DNA from: Acidimicrobiia bacterium
GTDB lineage: Bacteria > Actinomycetota > Acidimicrobiia > Spongiisociales > ZC4RG35
Length of the DNA stretch: 46,898 bases
Assembly: GCA_025928935.1 (NCBI GenBank)
Contig: JAICNB010000017.1
Span: forward strand, 1 to 46,898
Reading direction: 5' to 3'
Part shown: piece by piece, positions 26,806 through 32,471 of the stretch
Layout of the letters: the number at the start of each line of letters is the position of its first letter
How positions within the stretch are numbered: position 1 is the first letter of the stretch
Program-made: the position numbers and the translations under genes
The notes under the pieces: model-generated
The model's input: the letters and a program-made list of their open reading frames with translations, nothing else
Database searches by the model: none
What the model was told of the DNA's origin: nothing

Positions 26806-27687
26806 ATGCGTCGCATCGCAGTCGCCCTGATGACTGTCGCAATGATCGGTCTGTCGGCCCCTGCACTCGCCCAAGAAGGGTCAGTCGGAATCGTCGACAC
26901 CTCCACCGGGGAGTGGTATCTCCTCGATTTGGCCGGCGGCACGACCCGGTTCTTCTATGGCAGTCCCGGGGATCTCCCCTTCGTCGGCGACTGGGATTGC
27001 GACGGCGACGAAACACCAGGCTTGTATCGGCAGTCGGACGGATTCGTCTATCTACGCAACTCCAACGACCAGGGCATCGCCGACATCAGATTCTTCTTCG
27101 GCAACCCCGGCGACATTCCACTCGCCGGTGACTTCGACGGCGACGGTTGCGACACGGTGAGCATCTATCGACCATCCGAGTCGAGGGTCTATGTGATAAA
27201 CGAGCTCGGCGCCAACGACGGCGGGCTCGGTGCTGCCGATTTCAACTATGTGTTCGGAGACCCGGGTGACAAGCCCTTCGTCGGTGACTTCGACGACGAC
27301 CTGACCGATGAGGTCGGCCTCCATCGAGAGACCACCGGTTTGGTCTATTTCCGCCTCACCCATTCCCAGGGCAACGCCGATGCCCAATTCATCTTTGGTG
27401 ATCCGGGTGACAAGATCATCGCCGCCGAGTGGGCAAGACGAGGCGGACCCGGCCCGGAGACCGTTGGCTTGTTCCGTCCCTCGAGCTGCACGATCTTCCT
27501 GCGATACACGAACAGCCAAGGCAACGCGGACGAGACACTCGTATACGGAGTGCCGGCCGGCCTGCCGGTGGCCGGAGACTTCGGAACCCTTGTCGCCGGC
27601 GGCACGCCCCCACCGGAATGCCCCGTGACTCCACAGCCACCGCCGCCCAGGCAACCGCCACCCCCACCTCCACCACCGTTGTATTGA
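26806..27687 (+). CDS. Secreted aspartate-rich repeat protein with proline tail
   Basis: A 293-residue exported protein. Residues 1-22 form a signal peptide (MRRIAVALMTVAMIGLSAPALA, cleavage after ALA). Then come about five repeats of near 50 residues, each with a D-x-D-x-D-G-like loop (DWDCDGDETPGLYR, DFDGDGCDTVSIYR, DFDDDLTDEVGLHR), a beta-rich middle and F-G-N/D-P-G-D-x-P at the end; the last repeat has lost the acid loop (EWARRGGPGPETVGLFR). The loops resemble FG-GAP/VCBS calcium sites. A tail of almost pure proline (about 27643-27680) ends the protein. GAGAGGAG precedes the ATG. Probably an extracellular or surface-attached beta-propeller; ligand unknown. Confidence 0.75.
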   Translation: MRRIAVALMTVAMIGLSAPALAQEGSVGIVDTSTGEWYLLDLAGGTTRFFYGSPGDLPFVGDWDCDGDETPGLYRQSDGFVYLRNSNDQGIADIRFFFGNPGDIPLAGDFDGDGCDTVSIYRPSESRVYVINELGANDGGLGAADFNYVFGDPGDKPFVGDFDDDLTDEVGLHRETTGLVYFRLTHSQGNADAQFIFGDPGDKIIAAEWARRGGPGPETVGLFRPSSCTIFLRYTNSQGNADETLVYGVPAGLPVAGDFGTLVAGGTPPPECPVTPQPPPPRQPPPPPPPPLY

Positions 27688-27743
27688 CAGAGTCGCTGCA
27701 ATGGAGCGTTTGCTCCAGGTCGTCAGACGGGTAAACGGTCGCC

Positions 27744-27980
27744 ATGACTACACCTAGTTGGCCGCCGCGCGATGATCACCCGGTTGAGGATTGGACGGAC
27801 GACGAGCTCATCGACCAATACCGCTACATCAAAGCGGAGTTCGGCGGCGGCGACTCGGATTACCTGGACAATGACGACAATGTCGCCGCCCTCATCCAGG
27901 AAATCATACGAAGAGGTCTCGACGACCTGGCGGAGGCCGTCGAGGACGACCGGTCGAGTGCGGGACCGGATCAGGACTAG
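27744..27980 (+). CDS. Acidic 78-residue protein, copy B of a paralogous pair
   Basis: Paralogue of the protein at 26349. The conserved core is DWTDDELIDQYRYIKAE; N-terminus (MTTPSWPPRDDHP) and C-terminal helix (VAALIQEIIRRGLDDLAEAV) also align, while the acidic linker differs. Function unknown. It lies 56 bases after the repeat-protein gene and is followed by a strong hairpin terminator at 28014. Confidence 0.65.
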   Translation: MTTPSWPPRDDHPVEDWTDDELIDQYRYIKAEFGGGDSDYLDNDDNVAALIQEIIRRGLDDLAEAVEDDRSSAGPDQD

Positions 27981-28013
27981 ACCTATCACATCTTCCCCAG
28001 GATCAGCACCAAG

Positions 28014-28050
28014 AGGAAAACCCCCGGGATCGTCACGCGGGGGTTTTCCT
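28014..28050 (+). terminator. Strong intrinsic terminator, 12-bp stem
   Basis: AGGAAAACCCCC (28014-28025) pairs with GGGGGTTTTCCT (28039-28050) around 13 bases. T4 on the 3' arm and A4 on the 5' arm let it work from both sides. It ends the 26349-27980 transcription unit. A sister hairpin with a nearly identical AAAACCCC arm is at 28301. Confidence 0.85.
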
Positions 28051-28300
28051 GTGGCCGAGGGCGAGTGAGCCCTTGGCCCCTATGTCGCCGTGTGGAGTCG
28101 GCTTCCCATCCGGGAGAGGATGACCCGGCAACCGGGTGACTCGGAACGGCATCGGTGCTTACCCGCCTGGGAATCCGGCCTAACAGCGTTTTCCATGGCT
28201 CGAACCTTGGACATCACCTTCGCTCAGCCTCATACAGTTGGAAGAGGATCAGTTGCCACCAGGGAGGTTTGAGCGTCCGCTCGTGTCGGCTTCGAAATCG
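28051..28300. other. 250-base gap between two terminators
   Basis: No convincing protein gene. It holds the structured-RNA candidate at 28099-28177. A 25-codon frame (28195-28272, beginning MARTLDITFAQP) follows on the plus strand but has no ribosome-binding site, so I do not call it. No clear promoter was found on either strand; the segment is insulated by strong hairpins on both sides and would be transcribed only from inside. Confidence 0.5.
28099..28177 (+). ncRNA. Structured RNA resembling a SAM-clan (S-box) riboswitch
   Basis: Read on the plus strand, CGGCTTCCCA (28099-28108) pairs with TGGGAATCCG (28168-28177), nine pairs with one mismatch, closing a junction (P1). Inside are P2 (CCGGG 28110-28114 with CCCGG 28124-28128), the string GCAACC (28128-28133), a P3-like arm and GGTGCTTA (28154-28161). 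GCAACC followed about 20 bases later by GGTGC is the conserved core of SAM-I and SAM-IV aptamers, and GATGACCCGGCAACC closely follows the S-box text. Against it: P2 is short and lacks the kink-turn. A rival hairpin (ACCCGG/CCGGGT, 28123-28137) excludes P2, as in a switch. No gene lies downstream before a terminator. Confidence 0.4.
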
Positions 28301-28331
28301 AGAAAACCCCTGGTGGTACCAGGGGTTTTCT
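28301..28331 (-). terminator. Bidirectional terminator, 14-bp stem
   Basis: AGAAAACCCCTGGT (28301-28314) pairs perfectly with ACCAGGGGTTTTCT (28318-28331) around GGT. On the minus strand it lies 1 base after the CCA end of tRNA-Val(GAC) and ends the tRNA operon; on the plus strand it would end anything transcribed from 28051-28300. Confidence 0.9.
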
Positions 28332-28332
28332 G

Positions 28333-28410
28333 TGGTGGGCCCTACTGGACTTGAACCAGTGACCTCTTGCGTGTCGAGCAAGCGCTCTAGCCGGGCTGAG
28401 CTAAGGGCCC
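28333..28410 (-). tRNA. tRNA-Val(GAC) with unusual C33
   Basis: Minus-strand cloverleaf: acceptor GGGCCCT/AGGGCCC, D-arm GCTC/GAGC, anticodon stem CTTGC/GCAAG, loop TCGACAC, T-arm ACTGG-TTCAAGT-CCAGT, discriminator A, encoded CCA (28333-28335). The perfect 5-bp anticodon stem places GAC at 34-36 and A at 37, so base 33, nearly always U, is C. All other invariant positions look normal. Last of three tRNAs in the operon; one base separates it from tRNA-Cys. Confidence 0.92.
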
Positions 28411-28411
28411 G

Positions 28412-28482
28412 AGGCGACGACCGGAATCGAACCGGTGTGACGGGTTTTGCAGACCCGCGCCTAACCACTCGGCCACGTCGCC
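28412..28482 (-). tRNA. tRNA-Cys(GCA)
   Basis: 71 bases on the minus strand: acceptor GGCGACG/CGTCGCC, anticodon stem CGGGT/ACCCG with loop CTGCAAA (anticodon GCA), T-arm ACCGG-TTCGATT-CCGGT, and U73, the identity base for cysteine. CCA is not encoded, since the next tRNA begins after one base. Middle gene of the Gly-Cys-Val operon. Confidence 0.97.
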
Positions 28483-28497
28483 GAGACCGGGCGTCGG

Positions 28498-28571
28498 AGC
28501 GGAAGACGGGATTCGAACCCGCGACCTCAACCTTGGCAAGGTTGCGCTCTAGCCAACTGAGCTACTTCCGC
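28498..28571 (-). tRNA. tRNA-Gly(GCC)
   Basis: 74 bases on the minus strand: acceptor GCGGAAG/CTTCCGC, D-arm GCTC/GAGC, anticodon stem CAACC/GGTTG with loop TTGCCAA (anticodon GCC), T-arm GCGGG-TTCGAAT-CCCGT, U73. CCA is not encoded. First gene of the operon; promoter 11 bases upstream. Confidence 0.97.
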
Positions 28572-28582
28572 ACGGGCGGCAC

Positions 28583-28610
28583 ATTGTAACGGTCCCCTGA
28601 TCGCAGCCAA
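28583..28610 (-). promoter_or_regulatory. Promoter of the tRNA-Gly-Cys-Val operon
   Basis: On the minus strand TTGGCT (28605-28610) and TACAAT (28583-28588) are 16 bases apart, a good vegetative sigma-factor promoter. The -10 ends 11 bases before the mature tRNA-Gly 5' end. No protein gene lies between. Confidence 0.7.
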
Positions 28611-28616
28611 ACAGCC

Positions 28617-29045
28617 TCAAGAGCCGGTGGACCCGAACCCTCCGTCACCTCGACTGGTCTCGTCGAGACTCTCCACCTCGACCCAATCAACCGCCGCGAC
28701 CGGGATCACGGCGAGTTGGGCGATCCGCTCCCCCTTCCTGAACTCCACCTTTTCCGACCCGTGGTTGATCAAGAGGACAGACACCTCGCCTCTGTATCCA
28801 GAGTCGATCAGCCCGGGACCGTTGACCACCCCTACCCCGAGACGCTTGGCGTGACCGCTCCTGGGCAGGACCAGCCCGGCAAAGCCCTCGGGGATGGCCA
28901 CCGCCAGCCCGGTGGGGACGGCGACTCTCTCCCCAGGCTCCAGTGAAATGTCATATCGGGTCTGAAGATCGACTGCGGCATCGCCGATATGTGATCTCGT
29001 GGGAATTTCTACTTCCGGATCGAGTCTGACGAAACTAGCTTGCAT
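28617..29045 (-). CDS. dut: dUTP diphosphatase
   Basis: Hydrolyses dUTP to dUMP, keeping uracil out of DNA and feeding dTMP synthesis. The 142-residue trimeric type has all five motifs: DAAVDL (22-27), PRSGHAKRLG, GLIDSGYRGEV with the catalytic Asp and the sugar-stacking Tyr, RIAQLAV, and the mobile C-terminal arm GDGGFGSTGS. The ATG at 29045 (MQASFVRLDPEVEIP) is preferred over a longer reading that would run through the divergent gene. Close to nrdR, another nucleotide-pool gene. Confidence 0.95.
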   Translation of the reverse strand: MQASFVRLDPEVEIPTRSHIGDAAVDLQTRYDISLEPGERVAVPTGLAVAIPEGFAGLVLPRSGHAKRLGVGVVNGPGLIDSGYRGEVSVLLINHGSEKVEFRKGERIAQLAVIPVAAVDWVEVESLDETSRGDGGFGSTGS

Positions 29046-29093
29046 CTCGGGGTCGCGGGGTATCGGGCGGGATGACCTGACGACTGTAAATAG

Positions 29094-30149
29094 GTGCCTC
29101 CGATGACTGCTACCACCCCATCCAAACGCGGCTTCATCCGCATCCCTTCGATGGAGTCCCTCGGCTTCATGGATGCGCCCTCCCGTGCCTGGACGACACC
29201 ACCTTCCCACGCACCGGGGTCTACGCAGGCCAGCTCACAGGTCTCGGCGCTGGTTCCGGTGCCGCTGGGTCGTCACGGCAAGAACGGGCATCCGACCGGA
29301 GAACTGGTCACAGACATGTGGGAAACGACCGAGCTCCATGCCCCCTCGCTGGAAGACTGGACCCCTCAAGAATTTGGCTCTAAACACCTGGGCGGCCGGC
29401 GCTTTCGCTGGCCGATGCTCTCACTTCTCATCATCGTGACCCTGGCCGTCGCCGGCGTTGGCTATTGGCTATACCGCCAGCCCGCTGACGAAGCGGCCGC
29501 GGCGGTAGGCGAGGTCCGATCGGAGGCCGAAGCGCTCACCGTCGCCCTCGAGCAGGTGGCCCCACTGGTGGCTGACATCGATCTCGATCGGCTCCCGGAA
29601 GCCAACCGAGACGCATCGGCCTATCTGCAGTTGGGTGACAGGGCCCGCTCGATGTTCGCTGCGTCCGCCGACCTGCCCGCCGAGGACTCGTCGGGGCGCT
29701 CGGTCGCTGCCCAGGCCGCCGGAATCGCCATCGATGCCTCGAAGCAACTCATGGACATCACCACCTATCGGACCGCCCTGGAACCAGCTCTCACCTTGCC
29801 GCTCCTCGAGACCGACCCCGATCTCACCGACCTGACCACCGCCACCGACGCGTTCACGCAATGGAGAACCGGGTTCGAGTCGGTTCGTGGGGCACTTCCG
29901 GCCGAGGTCGCTCCAGAAGCGTCGGCTGCCCTCGATCGGCTGAGCGCCAACCTGGAGCAAACCCAAGCGGCCTATCTCGATGCCATGCGCACCGACAACC
30001 GGACCGCTGCCGTCGAGACACTGGGAGCGCTCCGAGCCGACCTCCAAGAGGTCAGGCACGCCTTGATCACCGACCTCGCGGCGGTCTCGGAGACTGTGTC
30101 GGCCCTGATCGATCAGGCCCGGGACGATCTATCCAGGCTGCTCGGCTGA
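29094..30149 (+). CDS. Single-pass membrane protein with coiled-coil-like outer domain, unknown
   Basis: Unrecognised, 351 residues. The first ~100 residues are polar and low in structure, followed by one transmembrane helix (MLSLLIIVTLAVAGVGYWLY, about 108-127) and a 220-residue helical, Ala/Glu/Leu-rich part (for example AAVGEVRSEAEALTVALEQ) that should lie outside. It could be a cell-envelope or division-linked protein but nothing proves it. Start is GTG at 29094 or ATG at 29103. Its 3' end overlaps the convergent nrdR by 21 bases. Confidence 0.65.
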   Translation: MPPMTATTPSKRGFIRIPSMESLGFMDAPSRAWTTPPSHAPGSTQASSQVSALVPVPLGRHGKNGHPTGELVTDMWETTELHAPSLEDWTPQEFGSKHLGGRRFRWPMLSLLIIVTLAVAGVGYWLYRQPADEAAAAVGEVRSEAEALTVALEQVAPLVADIDLDRLPEANRDASAYLQLGDRARSMFAASADLPAEDSSGRSVAAQAAGIAIDASKQLMDITTYRTALEPALTLPLLETDPDLTDLTTATDAFTQWRTGFESVRGALPAEVAPEASAALDRLSANLEQTQAAYLDAMRTDNRTAAVETLGALRADLQEVRHALITDLAAVSETVSALIDQARDDLSRLLG

Positions 30150-30587
30150 TTCCAGCGCGGCGACTTCCTTCTCGAAGTCCGCAGCTCCCTGGAACTCCTT
30201 GTACACCGAGGCGAACCGCACATAGGCGACTTCGTCGAGATCCCGAAGCCGGTCCAGGACCACCCGCCCGATCTCCTCGGAGGTGACATGCGAGCCCGAG
30301 CCCCGAAAGGAAGCCTCCACCTCCTCCACCAGCCGCTCAATCGACGAGCCCGATACCGGGCGGTCGGCTAGTGCCGCCGAGATGCCCGCCGACAGTTTGG
30401 CGGGTGAGAAAGGCTCGAGACGCCCGTTTCGCTTCCTGACCATCAATTGTGGCTCGAGTCGCTCATAGGTGGTGAAGCGCCGGCCGCAATTCTCACATTC
30501 ACGTCGTCGACGGATCGCCAGGCCGCCTTCGGCGGGTCGGCTGTCGATCACACGTGTACTGGGTGCGCCGCAGGCCGGGCAGAGCAT
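30129..30587 (-). CDS. nrdR: Transcriptional repressor NrdR
   Basis: NrdR senses ATP and dATP and represses ribonucleotide reductase genes. The 152 residues have the N-terminal zinc ribbon (CPACG, then CENCGRRFTTYER) and the ATP-cone domain (VRKRNGRLEPFSPAKLSAGI onward), ending near FEKEVAAL. Length is typical. It follows the LysM gene on the same strand, and the order nrdR-LysM gene-lexA equals Rv2718c-Rv2719c-Rv2720 of M. tuberculosis. It may be partly SOS-controlled by read-through. No ribonucleotide reductase gene or NrdR box was noticed in the window. Confidence 0.94.
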   Translation of the reverse strand: MLCPACGAPSTRVIDSRPAEGGLAIRRRRECENCGRRFTTYERLEPQLMVRKRNGRLEPFSPAKLSAGISAALADRPVSGSSIERLVEEVEASFRGSGSHVTSEEIGRVVLDRLRDLDEVAYVRFASVYKEFQGAADFEKEVAALESAEQPG

Positions 30588-30620
30588 CGCCGCAGGGTAT
30601 ACCCCGTGGCGACGCTTGGC

Positions 30621-30902
30621 TCAGCCGGCGGGGATGAGAAGGATCTGACCCGGTTGGAGTGCGTCGGCGTCCACGCCGCTGAGCCGAGCGATGTCGGCCA
30701 CCAGACGTCTGAGGTCGGAGCCAGGCTCGGCGCTGGCCGATGCGATCGCCCACAGAGTGTCACCGGCCTCGACGACGTACTCGGTGGGTTCCGGTGTGGG
30801 GACATCGGCTTCGGCAGATCCGCCGATCATGAGGAAGACCACGCAGAGGGCGGCGAGAAGCAAGGACAGCCGGACGGTCAGCTGCAGTTTCGCCTTCTGC
30901 AT
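30621..30902 (-). CDS. LysM protein, likely SOS-induced cell-division inhibitor (YneA/ChiZ type)
   Basis: A 93-residue protein: short basic start (MQKAKLQLTVR), one membrane helix (LSLLLAALCVVFLMIGG, about 12-29), a short Pro/Glu linker, and a C-terminal LysM domain (YVVEAGDTLWAIASASA ... PGQILLIPAG) that binds peptidoglycan. It is divergent to lexA, its promoter is covered by two LexA boxes, and nrdR lies downstream. This is the place and build of YneA (Bacillus) and Rv2719c/ChiZ (Mycobacterium), which delay septation during DNA damage. The ATG at 30902 has AGGAGGAAG upstream. Role is inferred; sequence similarity outside LysM is weak in this group. Confidence 0.85.
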   Translation of the reverse strand: MQKAKLQLTVRLSLLLAALCVVFLMIGGSAEADVPTPEPTEYVVEAGDTLWAIASASAEPGSDLRRLVADIARLSGVDADALQPGQILLIPAG

Positions 30903-30955
30903 GTGGGTCTTCCTCCTGATCGGGCCCCTTGCGGGATTGCTGATGCAGTCCGGAT

Positions 30956-30999
30956 CGAACATGCGTTCGTCACTCTATCGAACACTTGTTCGTTGTCAA
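30956..30999 (-). promoter_or_regulatory. SOS promoter of the LysM gene with two LexA boxes
   Basis: On the minus strand a perfect -35 TTGACA (30994-30999) and -10 TAGAGT (30972-30977) are 16 bases apart. The LexA box CGAACACTTGTTCG (30979-30992) fills the spacer and a second perfect box, CGAACATGCGTTCG (30956-30969), covers the expected transcription start. Binding of LexA would block polymerase outright. Confidence 0.85.
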
Positions 31000-31006
31000 G
31001 GGCAAA

Positions 31007-31046
31007 CGAACATATGTTTGGCGGCGAACTCCTGTTCGATTAACAT
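31007..31046 (+). promoter_or_regulatory. SOS promoter of lexA with two LexA boxes
   Basis: A -35 candidate TTGGCG (31018-31023) and -10 TAACAT (31041-31046) are 17 bases apart. CGAACTCCTGTTCG (31025-31038) lies within the spacer and CGAACATATGTTTG (31007-31020, one change from consensus) overlaps the -35. This mirrors the divergent promoter and fits autoregulation of lexA. Confidence 0.82.
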
Positions 31047-31089
31047 GACCCCTGACGGAGTCGATCGAGGGACCCGGGAAGGAGTCACC

Positions 31090-31731
31090 GTGCTCAGTGA
31101 GCGTCAGCAACAGGTGTTGGATTACATCAGGAAGACGGTGGCGGGTCGGGGCTACCCCCCCTCGGTCCGCGAGATCGGGGAGGCCCTCGGTCTCTCCTCC
31201 CCCTCGACTGTGCACTCCCATCTCACGGCCCTGGTCGCTGCCGGGGCGCTGCATCGCGACCCCTCCAAGCCGCGAGCCATCGTCGTCGTGGAGGAAGCAC
31301 AGCTCGATAGCGCCGCCGCCGCCGCAGATGCGCCGTCCCGCCCGGGTCGGGTTCGTGACGTCCCGGTGCTGGGCCGCATCGCCGCGGGCACCCCGATCCT
31401 GGCCGCCGAGCAAGTCGAGGAGGTCATCCCCCTGCCGGTCGACTTGGTGGGAACCGGTCCCGTGTTCCTGCTCGAGGTCAAAGGCGACTCGATGGTCGAC
31501 GCCGGGATCCTCGATGGAGACCTGGTTGCCGTCCGCAGTCAGAAGGACGCCAGGGATGGTGAGATCGTGGCCGCACTGATCGATGGTGAAGAGGCCACGG
31601 TGAAGAGACTTCGCCGGCGTGGGGGCAAGGTGATCCTGGAGGCGGAGAACCCCGCCTACGAGCCCTTGGTCTACTCCGACGGGGTCGAGTTGGTGGGCAA
31701 GGTGGTCAGCGTCCTCCGCCGCTACGCCTGA
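31090..31731 (+). CDS. lexA: SOS repressor LexA
   Basis: LexA represses DNA-damage genes and cleaves itself when RecA filaments form. The 213 residues have the winged helix-turn-helix (SVREIGEALGLSSPSTVHSHL, here residues 25-45), the cleavage site Ala99-Gly100 in GRIAAGTPIL, catalytic Ser134 in VKGDSMVDAG and Lys172 in ATVKRLR. The start is GTG at 31090 because GGAAGGAG lies 5 bases before it; an in-frame ATG at 31045 overlaps the -10 and is rejected. The 3' end overlaps convergent dapF by 10 bases. Confidence 0.96.
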   Translation: MLSERQQQVLDYIRKTVAGRGYPPSVREIGEALGLSSPSTVHSHLTALVAAGALHRDPSKPRAIVVVEEAQLDSAAAAADAPSRPGRVRDVPVLGRIAAGTPILAAEQVEEVIPLPVDLVGTGPVFLLEVKGDSMVDAGILDGDLVAVRSQKDARDGEIVAALIDGEEATVKRLRRRGGKVILEAENPAYEPLVYSDGVELVGKVVSVLRRYA

Positions 31732-32471
31732 TCCACCACCCCTTCGAACACATACTCGGCGGGACCGGTCAGCCAGGCGTTCTTGCCCTCGACATCGACC
31801 TCACCGACGCCACCCCGTGTCACGACCTCGATCCTTCCGTCCCTGCCGTCGAGCGCGACGGCGGCCGCTGCGACCATGCCGGTGCCGCAGGCCAGGGTCT
31901 CGCCAATCCCCCGCTCCCACACCCGCATCGTGACCCGCTCATCGGCGATGGAGATCACCTCCACGTTGCACCCTGCATCGAATCCCGCCTCACGGGCCAC
32001 CTGAGGGCCCACCGTCGCCAGATCGATTTGATCAGGGTCATCGACGACGCGCACCGCGTGGGGATTGCCGGTGTCGACCAGGTGATAGACCTCGTTGCCG
32101 ATCGTCTCCTGGCCTTCGATCAGCACCGGGCCGATCTCTACGTGGATCGGCCCGTCACCGACCCTCACCTTGCGCAGCCCGATCGGGGTGTCGACTTCGA
32201 ATTCCGCAGCCTCGGCCCACCCTCTGTCATGGGCGTATCGGGCGACACAGCGAAGGCCATTGCCACACATCTCGGCAGGGCTGCCGTCGGCGTTCCAGTA
32301 ATCCATGACCACCGGTGGGCCCGGGGACACGACCAGGACCCCGTCGGCGCCGACTCCGAAGCGCCGATCGCACATGCGTACCACTTCGGAGGCGTCGGGC
32401 TTGTCGGGGCCTTCCAGGACGATGAAGTCGTTGCCCAGGCCCTGCATCTTGGTGAACTCGTACCGGCTCAA
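31722..32471 (-). CDS. dapF: Diaminopimelate epimerase, TTG start
   Basis: Converts LL- to meso-diaminopimelate for peptidoglycan and lysine. The 249 residues have both catalytic cysteines (Cys69 in AEMCGNGLRC, and the ACGTGM site), and the N-terminal KMQGLGNDF. The TTG at 32471 (SRYEFTKMQ) overlaps the miaA stop as TTGA with GGAG upstream; upstream ATG readings would intrude into miaA. Belongs to the miaB-miaA-dapF series conserved in actinobacteria; hflX, often next, is absent. Confidence 0.93.
   Translation of the reverse strand: MSRYEFTKMQGLGNDFIVLEGPDKPDASEVVRMCDRRFGVGADGVLVVSPGPPVVMDYWNADGSPAEMCGNGLRCVARYAHDRGWAEAAEFEVDTPIGLRKVRVGDGPIHVEIGPVLIEGQETIGNEVYHLVDTGNPHAVRVVDDPDQIDLATVGPQVAREAGFDAGCNVEVISIADERVTMRVWERGIGETLACGTGMVAAAAVALDGRDGRIEVVTRGGVGEVDVEGKNAWLTGPAEYVFEGVVDQA

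Noticed and set aside
27643-27680. CCACCACC-rich run as a possible DNA repeat array
   Set aside because: It is the codon run for the proline tail of the secreted repeat protein, not a separate repeat element.
28154-28180. Cobalamin-riboswitch reading of GGTGC ... GGGAATCCGG
   Set aside because: The following bases lack the GGTG-A-A-CCGG and B12-box sequences required; the match is partial and fits the S-box-like stem better.
28195-28272. 25-codon frame MARTLDITFAQP... as a small gene
   Set aside because: No ribosome-binding site and no supporting context beyond following the RNA candidate; kept only as a possibility in the gap description.
31744-31757. LexA-box-like CGAACACATACTCG
   Set aside because: The right arm deviates at two positions and the site lies in the 3' end of dapF.
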